Assembly (NCBI GenBank): GCA_963787185.1 | Contig: CAWBCC010000026.1 | Coordinates: 1-64,000, forward strand | Source: JAJXZP01 sp963787185 | GTDB taxonomy: Bacteria; Spirochaetota; Spirochaetia; Treponematales; Rectinemataceae | Direction of reading: 5' to 3' | DNA: 64,000 bases | In this document: piece by piece, positions 8,049 through 15,408 of the stretch | Layout: the number at the start of each line of letters is the position of its first letter | How positions within the stretch are numbered: the first letter of the stretch is position 1 | The notes under the pieces: model-generated | Told to the model about the DNA's origin: nothing | The model's database searches: none | The model's input: the letters and a program-made list of their open reading frames with translations, nothing else | Program-made: the position numbers and the translations under genes

Positions 8049-8336
8049 ATGAAATTTATGGCCATGCGGGAGCTCCGCAACGAATCATCCAAGTTTCTCC
8101 AAACACTGGAACCGGAAGAAGATGTGGTCCTGACGAATAATGGGAAACCGGTGGCCATCATCTCCCATGTCACAGAGGACAACTTCGAAGATACTTTGAG
8201 GTCCATGCGGCGTTCCCGAGCCCTGAGGGCTCTGGGGAGAGTCCAAACACAGTCGGTCAGGGCGGAAACGGATCGACTTTCCGATGAGGACATCGCAGCC
8301 GAAATCGAAGCAGTCAGGAAGGCCCGTCCGAGGTGA
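8049..8336 (+). CDS. Phd/YefM-type antitoxin
   Basis: 95 residues from ATG 8049, preceded by GAGGAG at good spacing; an upstream in-frame extension to 8001 lacks a ribosome-binding site and overlaps the promoter. The N-terminus (MAMRELRNESSKFLQTL, DVVLTNNGKPVAIISH) is the Phd/YefM DNA-binding fold, and the C-terminus (RLSDEDIAAEIEAVRKA) is a toxin-binding helix. The stop overlaps the GTG of the PIN toxin. A second copy of its 3' third lies at 6671-6787. Confidence 0.85.
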   Translation: MKFMAMRELRNESSKFLQTLEPEEDVVLTNNGKPVAIISHVTEDNFEDTLRSMRRSRALRALGRVQTQSVRAETDRLSDEDIAAEIEAVRKARPR

Positions 8337-8737
8337 GAGTCGTTCTCGATACGAAGGTCCTCGTCAGTGGGCTTTTGAAGCCTTCCTCTTGGAGCGGGAA
8401 GATTCTCGAACTCGCCTTCGGGGGAGTTTTCGAAATCTGTCTGGATGCTCGTATCCTGCAAGAATACCGGGAGGTTCTCCATCGCCCTAAGTTCGCCTTC
8501 GATTCCGAGCAGATCGAAGTTCTCCTGAACGGTCTCGAGGATCTGGGCCTTTGGCTCCCCATCGAAGCGCTCGATCTTAACCTAGCCGATAAGGATGACC
8601 TCGTTTTTCTCGAAGTCGCCGTGGGCGGCCGGGCACATTACATCGTAACGGGAAACAAAAGGCATTTTCCCGATTCTCCCTTTGCCGGGATCCATATCTT
8701 GGAACCCCGGCAGTTCGTCGAACGGGTTGCCGATTAA
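8333..8737 (+). CDS. PIN-domain toxin (COG1569-like)
   Basis: 134 residues beginning at GTG 8333, which overlaps the antitoxin stop. It has the PIN-domain order: first acid in VVLDTKVLVSG (D6), EYREVL, then DLNLADKDDLVFLEVA and YIVTGNKRHF. These proteins are usually Mg-dependent ribonucleases. The position after the first Asp is Lys where the family usually has Asn (DTNVLVSG); whether this reduces activity is not known. The partner is the Phd-type protein at 8049. Confidence 0.83.
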   Translation: MRVVLDTKVLVSGLLKPSSWSGKILELAFGGVFEICLDARILQEYREVLHRPKFAFDSEQIEVLLNGLEDLGLWLPIEALDLNLADKDDLVFLEVAVGGRAHYIVTGNKRHFPDSPFAGIHILEPRQFVERVAD

Positions 8738-8762
8738 AGTCCGATTCTCTTTCTTTCCTTGA

Positions 8763-9098
8763 TTATTGTTCGAACAGCGGGGCGAGCCTGGCGAGCACCT
8801 CGTCCACGATCCGCGCCGGGACGCTTTCGAGCTTCCGGGCGGCCCGCGCGCCGAGGTCCAGCGCCCGCGGCTGATCGCAGCGGACAATACCGGTGGTTTG
8901 GGTCCCCGCATCCGCAAGGGGCACGGCAAAACCGGCTGTACGGGCAAAATTGCCGCCCGAGGTGATCGGCAGCACGATCGGCACCTGGGTCAGTCGGTTG
9001 AAAGCGCCCGGCGATACGATCAATACGGGTCTGCGCCCCTGCTGCTCATGGCCCGCCGTAGGATCGAGCGAGACAAGATAGATATCGCCGCGCTCCAT
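8763..9098 (-). CDS. ChpB/MazF-type endoribonuclease toxin
   Basis: 111 residues from ATG 9098. It is closely like ChpB: MERGDIYLVSLDPTAGHEQQ, RRPVLIVSP, LPITSGGNFARTAGF and a C-terminal LARLAPLFEQ helix. The frame extends 13 codons upstream, but that part lies inside the antitoxin gene and the match to ChpB begins at MERGD. Start and antitoxin stop share one base (TGATG), so translation is coupled. Expected activity is sequence-specific mRNA cleavage. Confidence 0.88.
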   Translation of the reverse strand: MERGDIYLVSLDPTAGHEQQGRRPVLIVSPGAFNRLTQVPIVLPITSGGNFARTAGFAVPLADAGTQTTGIVRCDQPRALDLGARAARKLESVPARIVDEVLARLAPLFEQ

Positions 9099-9355
9099 CA
9101 AAAGAGCTCCCTGCCGGCCGGAGGGGCATCGATCCATTCCCGATCCTCTCGGCTCGGCTCGACCGAACCGTCACATCGGGACAACAGTTCGTCGAGGGTA
9201 TAGTGAGGGCGCTCCTGGGGCTCCACGACCAAGCGCCGGCCATCGACGGTGACGGCTACCGTTTCACCGACACGCAGGTGCAAAATGTCGAGAAGCGCCG
9301 GCGGAACGGCAAGCATGACCGACCCGCCGACCTTGCGTAGATTCGTCGTATACAT
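9098..9355 (-). CDS. ChpS/MazE-type AbrB-fold antitoxin
   Basis: 85 residues from ATG 9355. It begins with an AbrB/MazE swapped-hairpin fold (TNLRKVGGSVMLAVPP, LRVGETVAVTVDGRRLVV) and ends in an acidic, toxin-binding tail. A long upstream open frame is rejected because a consensus promoter and a CAGGAG ribosome-binding site (9361-9366) lie directly before this ATG. It forms an operon with the ChpB-like toxin. Confidence 0.87.
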   Translation of the reverse strand: MYTTNLRKVGGSVMLAVPPALLDILHLRVGETVAVTVDGRRLVVEPQERPHYTLDELLSRCDGSVEPSREDREWIDAPPAGRELF

Positions 9356-9377
9356 GTGGTCTCCTGAATTATATTTT

Positions 9378-9406
9378 AGTATAATATCGCGATGACTGAA
9401 CGTCAA
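9378..9406 (-). promoter_or_regulatory. Sigma-70-type promoter of the chpS/chpB-like operon
   Basis: Minus strand: TTGACG, 17 bases, TATACT, about 22 bases before ATG 9355, followed by CAGGAG. One of the best consensus promoters in the window. Confidence 0.75.
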
Positions 9407-9467
9407 CATAGGCTTCGCGCTCTCCGGGGCGCTCTCGCAGACAATCTTCTTTAGAAACCAGGCGAAC

Positions 9468-11438
9468 ATGGATAGATCACTGAGCGAGTACGGCATGGCG
9501 AGGGTGGCGGTGGCGGTTCCCGAAGCGCGGGTGGCCGACGTCGACTTCAATGTCGAGGCCATTTCCGCCCTGTATCGGAAGGCGGCCGGCGAGGGCGCCG
9601 CCCTCGTCGTTTTCCCCGAGCTGGCCCTCACCGGCTACAGCTGCGGGGACCTCTTCTACCAGTCCTCCCTGCTCCGCGGGGCCGAGCGCGGGCTCCTGAG
9701 ACTGGCCGAGTCCACCCGCTCGGTCGGGGCCCTCCTCGTCGCGGGGCTTCCCGTGGAGGAGGGGGGCAGGCTCTTCAACTGCGCGGCCCTGCTCTCGGGC
9801 GGGAGGATCCTGGGGATAGTCCCCAAGACCTTCCTGCCCTCGACCAACGAATACTACGAGAAACGCTGGTTCGCCTCCGCTCGGGACAACATCTCGGCGA
9901 CCCATCGCGTAGGCGGGACCGAGGTGCCCTTCGGCAGCGACCTGCTCTTCCGCCTCTCCGGCTTCGAGGACTTCGTGGTCGGGGTCGAGATCTGCGAGGA
10001 TCTCTGGGCGGTCGAGCCCCCCAGCGGAGAATTGGCCCTCGCCGGGGCGACGGTCATCGCGAATCCCTCGGCGAGCGACGAGCTGCTCGGCAAGTCCGAG
10101 TACCGCAGGGAGCTGGTGAGGCAGCAGTCGGCCCGCTGCCTGGCCGCCTATCTCTACGCCGGATCGGGACCCAACGAGTCCACGACGGACATCGTCTTCG
10201 GGGGGCATTCCCTCATCTGCGAGAACGGAGCGCTCCTCGCGGAGACCGAACGCTTCGATTTCGAATCCAATTTCGCCCTGGCCGACATAGACCTGGAGAG
10301 TCTCAGGAACGAGAGGATCAGGAGCTCTTCCTTCGCCTCCGGCCGCTTCGCGGCGGCCCCCCGCGTGGTCGAGTTCGAGTGCGGCGCCTTCCGAGGCCCG
10401 GGATCGCGCGCGGCCCTGAAGCGGCCGCTCTCCAAGACCCCCTTCGTCCCCCTGAACCCCGCCGACCGCGACCGGAACTGCCGGGAGATATTCTCCATCC
10501 AGGCCACGGGACTCGCGAAGAGGCTGAGGCACACGAAGGCGAAATCGGTCGTCATCGGTGTCTCGGGCGGGCTCGACTCGACCCTGGCCCTCCTCGTGAC
10601 CCGGAAGGCCTTCGAGAAACTGAGCCTGGACCCCGCGCTCATCGCGGCGGTGACGATGCCGGGCTTCGGCACGACGGAGAGGACGAGGGAGAACGCGGAG
10701 CTGCTCTCCCGTCTCCTCGGCACGACGCCCCGGCGCATTCCCATCTCCGAATCGGTCCTGCTCCACTTCCGGGACATAGGGCACGACCCCTCCCGGCACG
10801 ACGTGACCTACGAGAACTCCCAGGCGCGGGAGCGGACGCAGATCCTCATGGACATAGCCAACCAGAGCGGGGGCTTCGTGGTGGGCACGGGCGACATGTC
10901 CGAGGCGGCCATGGGCTGGTGCACCTTCAACGGCGACCATATGTCGATGTACAACGTCAACGGGGGAGTGCCCAAGACGCTCGTGCGCTATCTCGTCGAC
11001 TGGGCCTCGCGCGCCGAGTTCACGGGCGAGGCCTCTTCGGTGCTGCGCGATATCTGCGACACGCCGATCTCTCCGGAGCTCCTTCCCCCCGAGCCTTCGG
11101 GCGGGGTGGGGCAGAGGACCGAGAGCATCATCGGCCCCTACGAGCTGCACGACTTCTTCCTCTTCCAGGCTGTCCGCCACCAGTTCGGTCCGAAGAAAGT
11201 GCTCTTCCTCGCCTCGAAGGCTTTCGCGGAAAGCTTCACCGAAGAGGAAATCGAATCCTGGCTGGGAGTCTTCTACCGGAGATTCTTCGCGAGCCAGTTC
11301 AAGCGCTCCGTCCTCCCCGACGGGCCCAAGGTGGGCTCGGTGGCCCTCTCTCCCCGCGGGGACTGGCGCATGCCCAGCGACGCCGAAGCCGCTCTCTGGC
11401 TGAAGGAACTGGAAGAAGACGCCGGAGAGATGAAATGA
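9468..11438 (+). CDS. nadE: Glutamine-dependent NAD+ synthase
   Basis: 656 residues. Converts deamido-NAD+ to NAD+ using ATP, with ammonia taken from glutamine by the N-terminal nitrilase domain (residues 1-300). The Glu-Lys-Cys triad is E51 (FPELALTGYSCGDL), K120 (PKTFLPS) and C176 (EICEDLW). The C-terminal synthetase has the PP-loop SGGLDS (366-371), and the family's conserved GTGDMSE and NGGVPKTL stretches follow. Full length with no missing key residues. The last codons overlap the start of galE (ATGA). It is a housekeeping gene between two toxin-antitoxin islands. Confidence 0.96.
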   Translation: MDRSLSEYGMARVAVAVPEARVADVDFNVEAISALYRKAAGEGAALVVFPELALTGYSCGDLFYQSSLLRGAERGLLRLAESTRSVGALLVAGLPVEEGGRLFNCAALLSGGRILGIVPKTFLPSTNEYYEKRWFASARDNISATHRVGGTEVPFGSDLLFRLSGFEDFVVGVEICEDLWAVEPPSGELALAGATVIANPSASDELLGKSEYRRELVRQQSARCLAAYLYAGSGPNESTTDIVFGGHSLICENGALLAETERFDFESNFALADIDLESLRNERIRSSSFASGRFAAAPRVVEFECGAFRGPGSRAALKRPLSKTPFVPLNPADRDRNCREIFSIQATGLAKRLRHTKAKSVVIGVSGGLDSTLALLVTRKAFEKLSLDPALIAAVTMPGFGTTERTRENAELLSRLLGTTPRRIPISESVLLHFRDIGHDPSRHDVTYENSQARERTQILMDIANQSGGFVVGTGDMSEAAMGWCTFNGDHMSMYNVNGGVPKTLVRYLVDWASRAEFTGEASSVLRDICDTPISPELLPPEPSGGVGQRTESIIGPYELHDFFLFQAVRHQFGPKKVLFLASKAFAESFTEEEIESWLGVFYRRFFASQFKRSVLPDGPKVGSVALSPRGDWRMPSDAEAALWLKELEEDAGEMK

Positions 11439-12405
11439 AAGTTCTCATCGTCGGAGGAGCGGGCTACATAGGCTCGCACGTCGCCAAGCATCTCGCGCTG
11501 CAGGGCATGGAGCCGGTCGTCCTCGACGATCTCTCGCGCGGCAGCCGCGCCGCGCTCAAGTGGGGTCCTTTCTACGAGGGCAGCTGCGGCTCGAGGCCTC
11601 TCCTCGACCGCGTGTTCTCCGAGAACGCGATCGAGGCCGTGATGCACTTCGCGGCCTTCGCCTATGTCGGCGAGTCGGTCGAGAGGCCGGACCTCTACTA
11701 CGGCAACAACGTGGCCGCCGCGCTGACCCTCCTCGACGCCATGGTCGCCCACGGGGTGCGGCATTTCGTCTTCTCCTCCTCCTGCGCGACCTTCGGGGAG
11801 GCCCTGAGCCTGCCGATAGACGAGACCCATCCGCAGCATCCGATCAATCCCTACGGTCGGACCAAGCTGATGGTCGAGCGGATCCTCGCTGACTACGACC
11901 GGGCCTTCGGCCTCCGCTCCTGCGTGTTCCGCTATTTCAACGCCGCGGGCTGCGATCCCGAGGGCGAGATCGGGGAGAACCACGACCCGGAGACCCACCT
12001 CATACCCCTCGTCCTCGAGAGCCTGGGGGGAGGGGGCCCGCGATATCGATCTTCGGGACCGACTACCCGACGCCCGACGGGACCTGCCTGCGCGACTACG
12101 TCCACGTGAACGACCTGGCCGAGGCCCACAGGCTCGGCCTGCAGAAGCTCCTCGAGACTGGACATTCCGAGGACTACAATCTGGGCAACGGGAACGGCTT
12201 TTCCGTCCGGGAGGTCGTCGCAGCCGCCGAGAGGGTGACGGGCCTCCGGGCATCGGTCATCGAAAAGCCCCGCAGGCCCGGCGACCCGCCCGCCCTCGTG
12301 GGCTCGAGCGCCAAGGCCCGGGCGATCCTCGGCTGGAAGCCGCACTACACGGATCTCGAGGAAATCATCCGGACAGCCTGGCTGTGGGAGCGCTCGCGCA
12401 GCTGA
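11435..12405 (+). pseudogene. galE: UDP-glucose 4-epimerase gene with a frameshift
   Basis: Encodes an SDR-type epimerase interconverting UDP-glucose and UDP-galactose: GGAGYIGS (7-14) binds NAD, the catalytic pair is Y140 and K144 (PYGRTK), and NAAGCDP follows. The frame changes between about 12025 and 12042, in GGGGGGAGGGGG followed by CCC. Upstream frame 0 ends in nonsense. Downstream the other frame reads ISIFGTDYPTPDG and RDYVHVNDLAEAH to the stop at 12405. One missing base explains it. It could be a real mutation, slipped-strand phase variation or a sequencing error in the G tract. The start overlaps the nadE stop. Confidence 0.87.
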
Positions 12406-12406
12406 A

Positions 12407-12704
12407 TTCCATATTCTACGCCGAATCGTGGAGTCGAATGCCAAAATTTACGCCGTTTTGTGGATTCTCAGGGCCATATCCGGTCGATCGAGGACCCTGT
12501 GGTCCGCCGGGAGTACGTAAAGCTCACGGCCGCCCAATGGAGAGCCCTCTACCATTTCCACACCCAGGACGGGAGGGAAGTGGATCTGCTGATCGAGCTT
12601 CCGCAAGGGTATTACGCTTTCGAGATCAAGATGGCGGATCGGGTCAATGCCGCCGCCGCCCGGCACCTGAAAAGCCTGCAGGAGTTTCTCGACAAACCTC
12701 TCTT
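12407..12704 (+). pseudogene. Doubly deleted copy of the DUF4143 ATPase at 13997-15247
   Basis: Nearly identical to 13908-15159 but with two precise deletions: bases 13985-14133 (promoter end, start codon and Walker A) and about 14205-15006 (Walker B through the winged helix). What remains is the upstream leader, 23 or so codons around the 'IEDPVVRREYV' stretch and the PD-(D/E)XK-like end (EVDLLIE, FEIK). The junctions show one to two bases of shared sequence. A frame of 206 codons from ATG 12460 runs through this relic and on into the following antitoxin. Confidence 0.9.
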
Positions 12705-12751
12705 CGCTTGCCCGACGGGTTCGCGGCGCCGAGGCGCATCGCGCACGATTC

Positions 12752-12780
12752 TTGACGTGGTTGCACAATGTAACTATATT
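12752..12780 (+). promoter_or_regulatory. Promoter of the vapBC-like operon
   Basis: TTGACG (12752-12757), 17 bases, TATATT (12775-12780), 21 bases before ATG 12802. In the second copy near 16637 only the -10 region (TATATC) is conserved. Confidence 0.65.
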
Positions 12781-12801
12781 GCCATCAAGGCGGTGCTCGA
12801 G

Positions 12802-13080
12802 ATGGCCAGTTTGACTCTTAGGAACATACCCGATGGAATTCTGGATCGAATTCGTCTGTTGTCGGAGGCCGATCGCAGAAGCCTGAACAATGAAATCCTC
12901 ATCATTTTGGAAAACGGCATGAAATGTCATCAGGAAAACGGAAGGACAGCGGTGGGCAAGGATTTGCAGCTCGATATCTGGGAAGGCATATGCGGCAAAT
13001 GGGAAGATGAACGAACATCCGAAGAAATCATTTCGGAAATCTATGCGGGCAGAACGAAAGGCAGAAAGGTTTCCCTGTGA
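12802..13080 (+). CDS. VapB/FitA-like ribbon-helix-helix antitoxin, copy 1
   Basis: 92 residues from ATG 12802. The N-terminus ASLTLRNIPDGILDRIRLLSEADRRSLNNEIL is an Arc/FitA-type ribbon-helix-helix. The C-terminal part (EEIISEIYAGRTKGRKVSL) should bind the toxin. In-frame reading continues upstream into the ATPase relic, but a consensus promoter lies between, so the short start is preferred. The stop overlaps the GTG of VapC. Copy 2 at 16664 differs at three bases. Confidence 0.85.
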   Translation: MASLTLRNIPDGILDRIRLLSEADRRSLNNEILIILENGMKCHQENGRTAVGKDLQLDIWEGICGKWEDERTSEEIISEIYAGRTKGRKVSL

Positions 13081-13472
13081 TTCTTCTGGATACGGATGTA
13101 TGTATTGAATTGCTTCATGGAAACAGGAAGGTACTGGCGCATCGAAAATCCATAGAAGACGATATAGCGGTATCGTTCATGACCGTCGGCGAGCTGTTTT
13201 ACGGAGCGGCGAAATCGTCGAGAGAAAAAGAGAATCGGCTACTCATAGAGAAGCTCCTCTTAAGCGTCGTCGTCATCGACGGCACCCAAAATATCATGGA
13301 GAGGTTCGGCGAAATAAAAGGGAAGTTGGAGAAGATGGGGAAAAGGAAAGAAGACGCCGATTTGATGGTAGCCGCATGCGCCTTGGAGGAATGCAGCAAA
13401 TTGATATCGGGCAACAAAAGGCACTATGCGGATATCGATGGCGTAGTGCTGGAAGACTGGACGAAGGAATAG
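13077..13472 (+). CDS. VapC-like PIN-domain ribonuclease toxin
   Basis: 131 residues starting at GTG 13077. Conserved PIN acids are in ILLDTDVCIELL (D5), SFMTVGELFYGA (the family Glu) and KEDADLMVAACAL (acids near 102-104), followed by LISGNKRHY. VapC enzymes usually cleave tRNA or rRNA. It is lower in GC than its surroundings. The corresponding gene in copy 2 (16939) has lost codons 11-124, leaving only an antitoxin there. Confidence 0.87.
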   Translation: MILLDTDVCIELLHGNRKVLAHRKSIEDDIAVSFMTVGELFYGAAKSSREKENRLLIEKLLLSVVVIDGTQNIMERFGEIKGKLEKMGKRKEDADLMVAACALEECSKLISGNKRHYADIDGVVLEDWTKE

Positions 13473-13588
13473 ATCTAATTGAGCCTTGCAAATCCGGGAC
13501 TCAAATCCCATATTTACGAGGGGAAATCGATCTGTTGAATGAATTGGCATAAAGGCGGACAGTATCCTGGAAGCAAGGTCGGCGACGT

Positions 13589-13894
13589 ATGAGATTGACG
13601 GGGATGCAGCGACAGGTGATCGTCGAGGCGGTCCGCACGGCTTTCGGTCCCGGCGCCAGAACCTTCCTTTTCGGATCCAGGACCGACGACCGAAAATTCG
13701 GCGGCGACATCGATCTGCTGGTCGAGGTGGGGCAGCCGGCTGAGGATTGGCTGAGCTCCACGCTTCGAGCGGTCGGCCGGATTCAACGGCGAATCGGGGA
13801 GCGCAAGATCGATCTGGTAGTGACCGACGACAGCCCGGAAAGGGAAGCGCAGCTCATCATCCGGAATGCCCGAAGGCAGGGGGTGCCCCTATGA
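13589..13894 (+). CDS. Orphan MntA-type nucleotidyltransferase
   Basis: 101 residues with the MNT signature G29-S-R31, acids D40 and D42 and third acid D75 (KIDLVV), so the active site looks intact. It normally pairs with a HEPN toxin. Here the partner starts at ATG 13891 (overlapping this stop) but is interrupted after about seven codons by the ATPase element beginning near 13908. A MntA without HepT should be harmless. Its C-terminal sequence also appears in the scar at 5081-5180. Confidence 0.85.
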   Translation: MRLTGMQRQVIVEAVRTAFGPGARTFLFGSRTDDRKFGGDIDLLVEVGQPAEDWLSSTLRAVGRIQRRIGERKIDLVVTDDSPEREAQLIIRNARRQGVPL

Positions 13895-13912
13895 ATCCGG
13901 AGCTCGTTTCCA
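13891..13912 (+). pseudogene. 5' stub of a HEPN partner gene cut by the ATPase element
   Basis: ATG 13891 overlaps the MNT stop exactly as in the intact pairs and encodes MNPELVS. Sequence shared with 12407 onward then begins, and no HEPN motif follows. Inference from gene order. Confidence 0.5.
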
Positions 13913-13961
13913 GATTCTACGCCGAATCGTGGAGTCGAATGCCAAAATTTACGCCGTTTTG

Positions 13962-13990
13962 TGGATTCTCAGGGCCATATCCGGTAGTAT
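13962..13990 (+). promoter_or_regulatory. Leaderless-type promoter of the 13997 ATPase
   Basis: TGGATT, 17 bases, TAGTAT (13985-13990), then six bases and ATG 13997. No Shine-Dalgarno. The -10 is lost in the relic at 12407-12704. Confidence 0.5.
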
Positions 13991-13996
13991 TTCGGC

Positions 13997-15247
13997 ATGA
14001 AGAATCGCAGGCTCGCAGGGTATCTCAGAGAGCAGTCGACGAAGCCCTTCGGTCGGATCCTCGTGTTCACGGGTGCCCGGCAAACGGGCAAGACGACGCT
14101 GGCGAGGAGCGTCTTTCCGAGCTACGAATACCTTTCGATCGAGGACCCTGTGGTCCGCCGGGAGTACGTAAAGCTCACGGCCGCCCAGTGGAGAGCCCTC
14201 TACCCTGCGGCGATCCTGGATGAAGTCCAAAAAGAGCCCCTGCTGATCGAAAGCATAAAGTCCGTGTACGACCAATGGAGCGAGCCGCGGTACATCCTGT
14301 TGGGCTCGAGCCAGCTGCTCCTGCAGCAGAAGATCAAGGAGAGTCTGGCCGGCCGATGCACCATCGTCGAGCTGTTTCCGCTCACCCTCCCGGAACTCGG
14401 GACCGTCGACTGGGACGACACGGTGCGGGATTCGCTCTTTCAGCTCTGTCTGTCCCGGCCGGAATCCCCGCCCGCCTTCCTGCCCGGTTTTTTGCTGGAT
14501 GCGAGAATGCCGGCAAAGCAAGAGGCTTGGGACCATTACCTGCGCTTCGGCGGGTATCCCGCGCTCAGCGCCCCGGAGCTGTCCGACGATGATCGCCACA
14601 CCTGGCTCCGGAACTACGTACGCACCTATCTCGAGCGGGATATCCGGGACCTGGCCGCGTTCAGGGATCTCGATCCCTTCGTCAAGCTTCAGCATTACCT
14701 GGCTCTGCAGACGGGTACCCTGATCAACGCTTCCGCGATCGCCGCCCAGCTGGGGATCACGGTGAAGACCGTTCAGCGGTATATCCGCTATTTCGAAATG
14801 AGTTACCAGGCAGTGGTCCTGCCCGCCTGGTCTCGGAACGAAAAGAAGCGGCTCGCTAAATCCCCGAAGATTCATTATCTGGATCAGGGGGTGCTGCAGG
14901 CGGTGCTGCAGAAGAAAGGCGGCACGACGGGGGCGGAATTCGAAAGTCTCGTGGTCGCCGAACTGTACAAACAGGTGCGTTGCCTCGATATCGACGCGCG
15001 GTTCTTCCATTTCCGCACCCAGGACGGGAGGGAAGTGGATCTGCTGATCGAGCTTCCGCAAGGGTATTACGCTTTCGAGATCAAGATGGCGGATCGGGTC
15101 AATGCCGCCGCCGCCCGGCACCTGAAAAGCCTGCAGGAGTTTCTCGACAAACCTCTCTTGCATGGATTCGTGCTCTCCAACGACCCCGAGCTTCACGAGA
15201 TCGATTCCGGCATTACCGCGCTCAACGCCGCCTACTTTCTGGGGTGA
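13997..15247 (+). CDS. AAA+ ATPase with DUF4143 domain
   Basis: 416 residues, a longer and more divergent member. Walker A is GARQTGKTT (26-34, K32), Walker B ILDEVQ (D75-E76), sensor LLGSSQLLL. The arm region (NYVRTYLERDI), a helix-turn-helix (ASAIAAQLGITVKTVQ), KRLAKSPKIHYLD and the C-terminal nuclease-like core REVDLLIE...FEIK follow. It sits in the position of a HEPN gene behind an MNT gene. Directly after its stop lies a 48-base copy of the galE start. A nearly identical, internally deleted copy lies at 12407-12704. Confidence 0.86.
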   Translation: MKNRRLAGYLREQSTKPFGRILVFTGARQTGKTTLARSVFPSYEYLSIEDPVVRREYVKLTAAQWRALYPAAILDEVQKEPLLIESIKSVYDQWSEPRYILLGSSQLLLQQKIKESLAGRCTIVELFPLTLPELGTVDWDDTVRDSLFQLCLSRPESPPAFLPGFLLDARMPAKQEAWDHYLRFGGYPALSAPELSDDDRHTWLRNYVRTYLERDIRDLAAFRDLDPFVKLQHYLALQTGTLINASAIAAQLGITVKTVQRYIRYFEMSYQAVVLPAWSRNEKKRLAKSPKIHYLDQGVLQAVLQKKGGTTGAEFESLVVAELYKQVRCLDIDARFFHFRTQDGREVDLLIELPQGYYAFEIKMADRVNAAAARHLKSLQEFLDKPLLHGFVLSNDPELHEIDSGITALNAAYFLG

Positions 15248-15255
15248 AGAACCTA

Positions 15256-15303
15256 ATGAAAGTTCTCATCGTCGGAGGAGCGGGCTACATAGGCTCGCGC
15301 GTC
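15256..15303 (+). repeat. Duplicated first 48 bases of galE
   Basis: Bases 15256-15303 equal 11435-11482 with one difference, beginning exactly at the galE ATG. The frame then leaves galE and stops. It shows that galE-flanking DNA was copied during rearrangement of the island. Confidence 0.92.
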
Positions 15304-15352
15304 TTATGCTCCGGTCGCCGGGGCGCTAATTCAGGAACTTATACCGAATATA

Positions 15353-15390
15353 TTGACTTATAACCATTCGAGCTCATAATTAGCTATAAT
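15353..15390 (+). promoter_or_regulatory. AT-rich promoter region of the 15409 ATPase gene
   Basis: TTGACT (15353-15358) with CATAAT (15375-15380) at 16 bases; a second, perfect TATAAT lies at 15385-15390. A GAGG ribosome-binding site follows before ATG 15409. Confidence 0.5.
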
Positions 15391-15408
15391 TATCGCTTGA
15401 GGTTGAAG

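Noticed and set aside
9477..11180. 567-codon minus-strand frame opposite nadE
   Set aside because: nadE has complete catalytic motifs; the antisense frame has none.
15256..15360. A second galE gene
   Set aside because: Only the first 48 bases are present before the frame diverges and stops.
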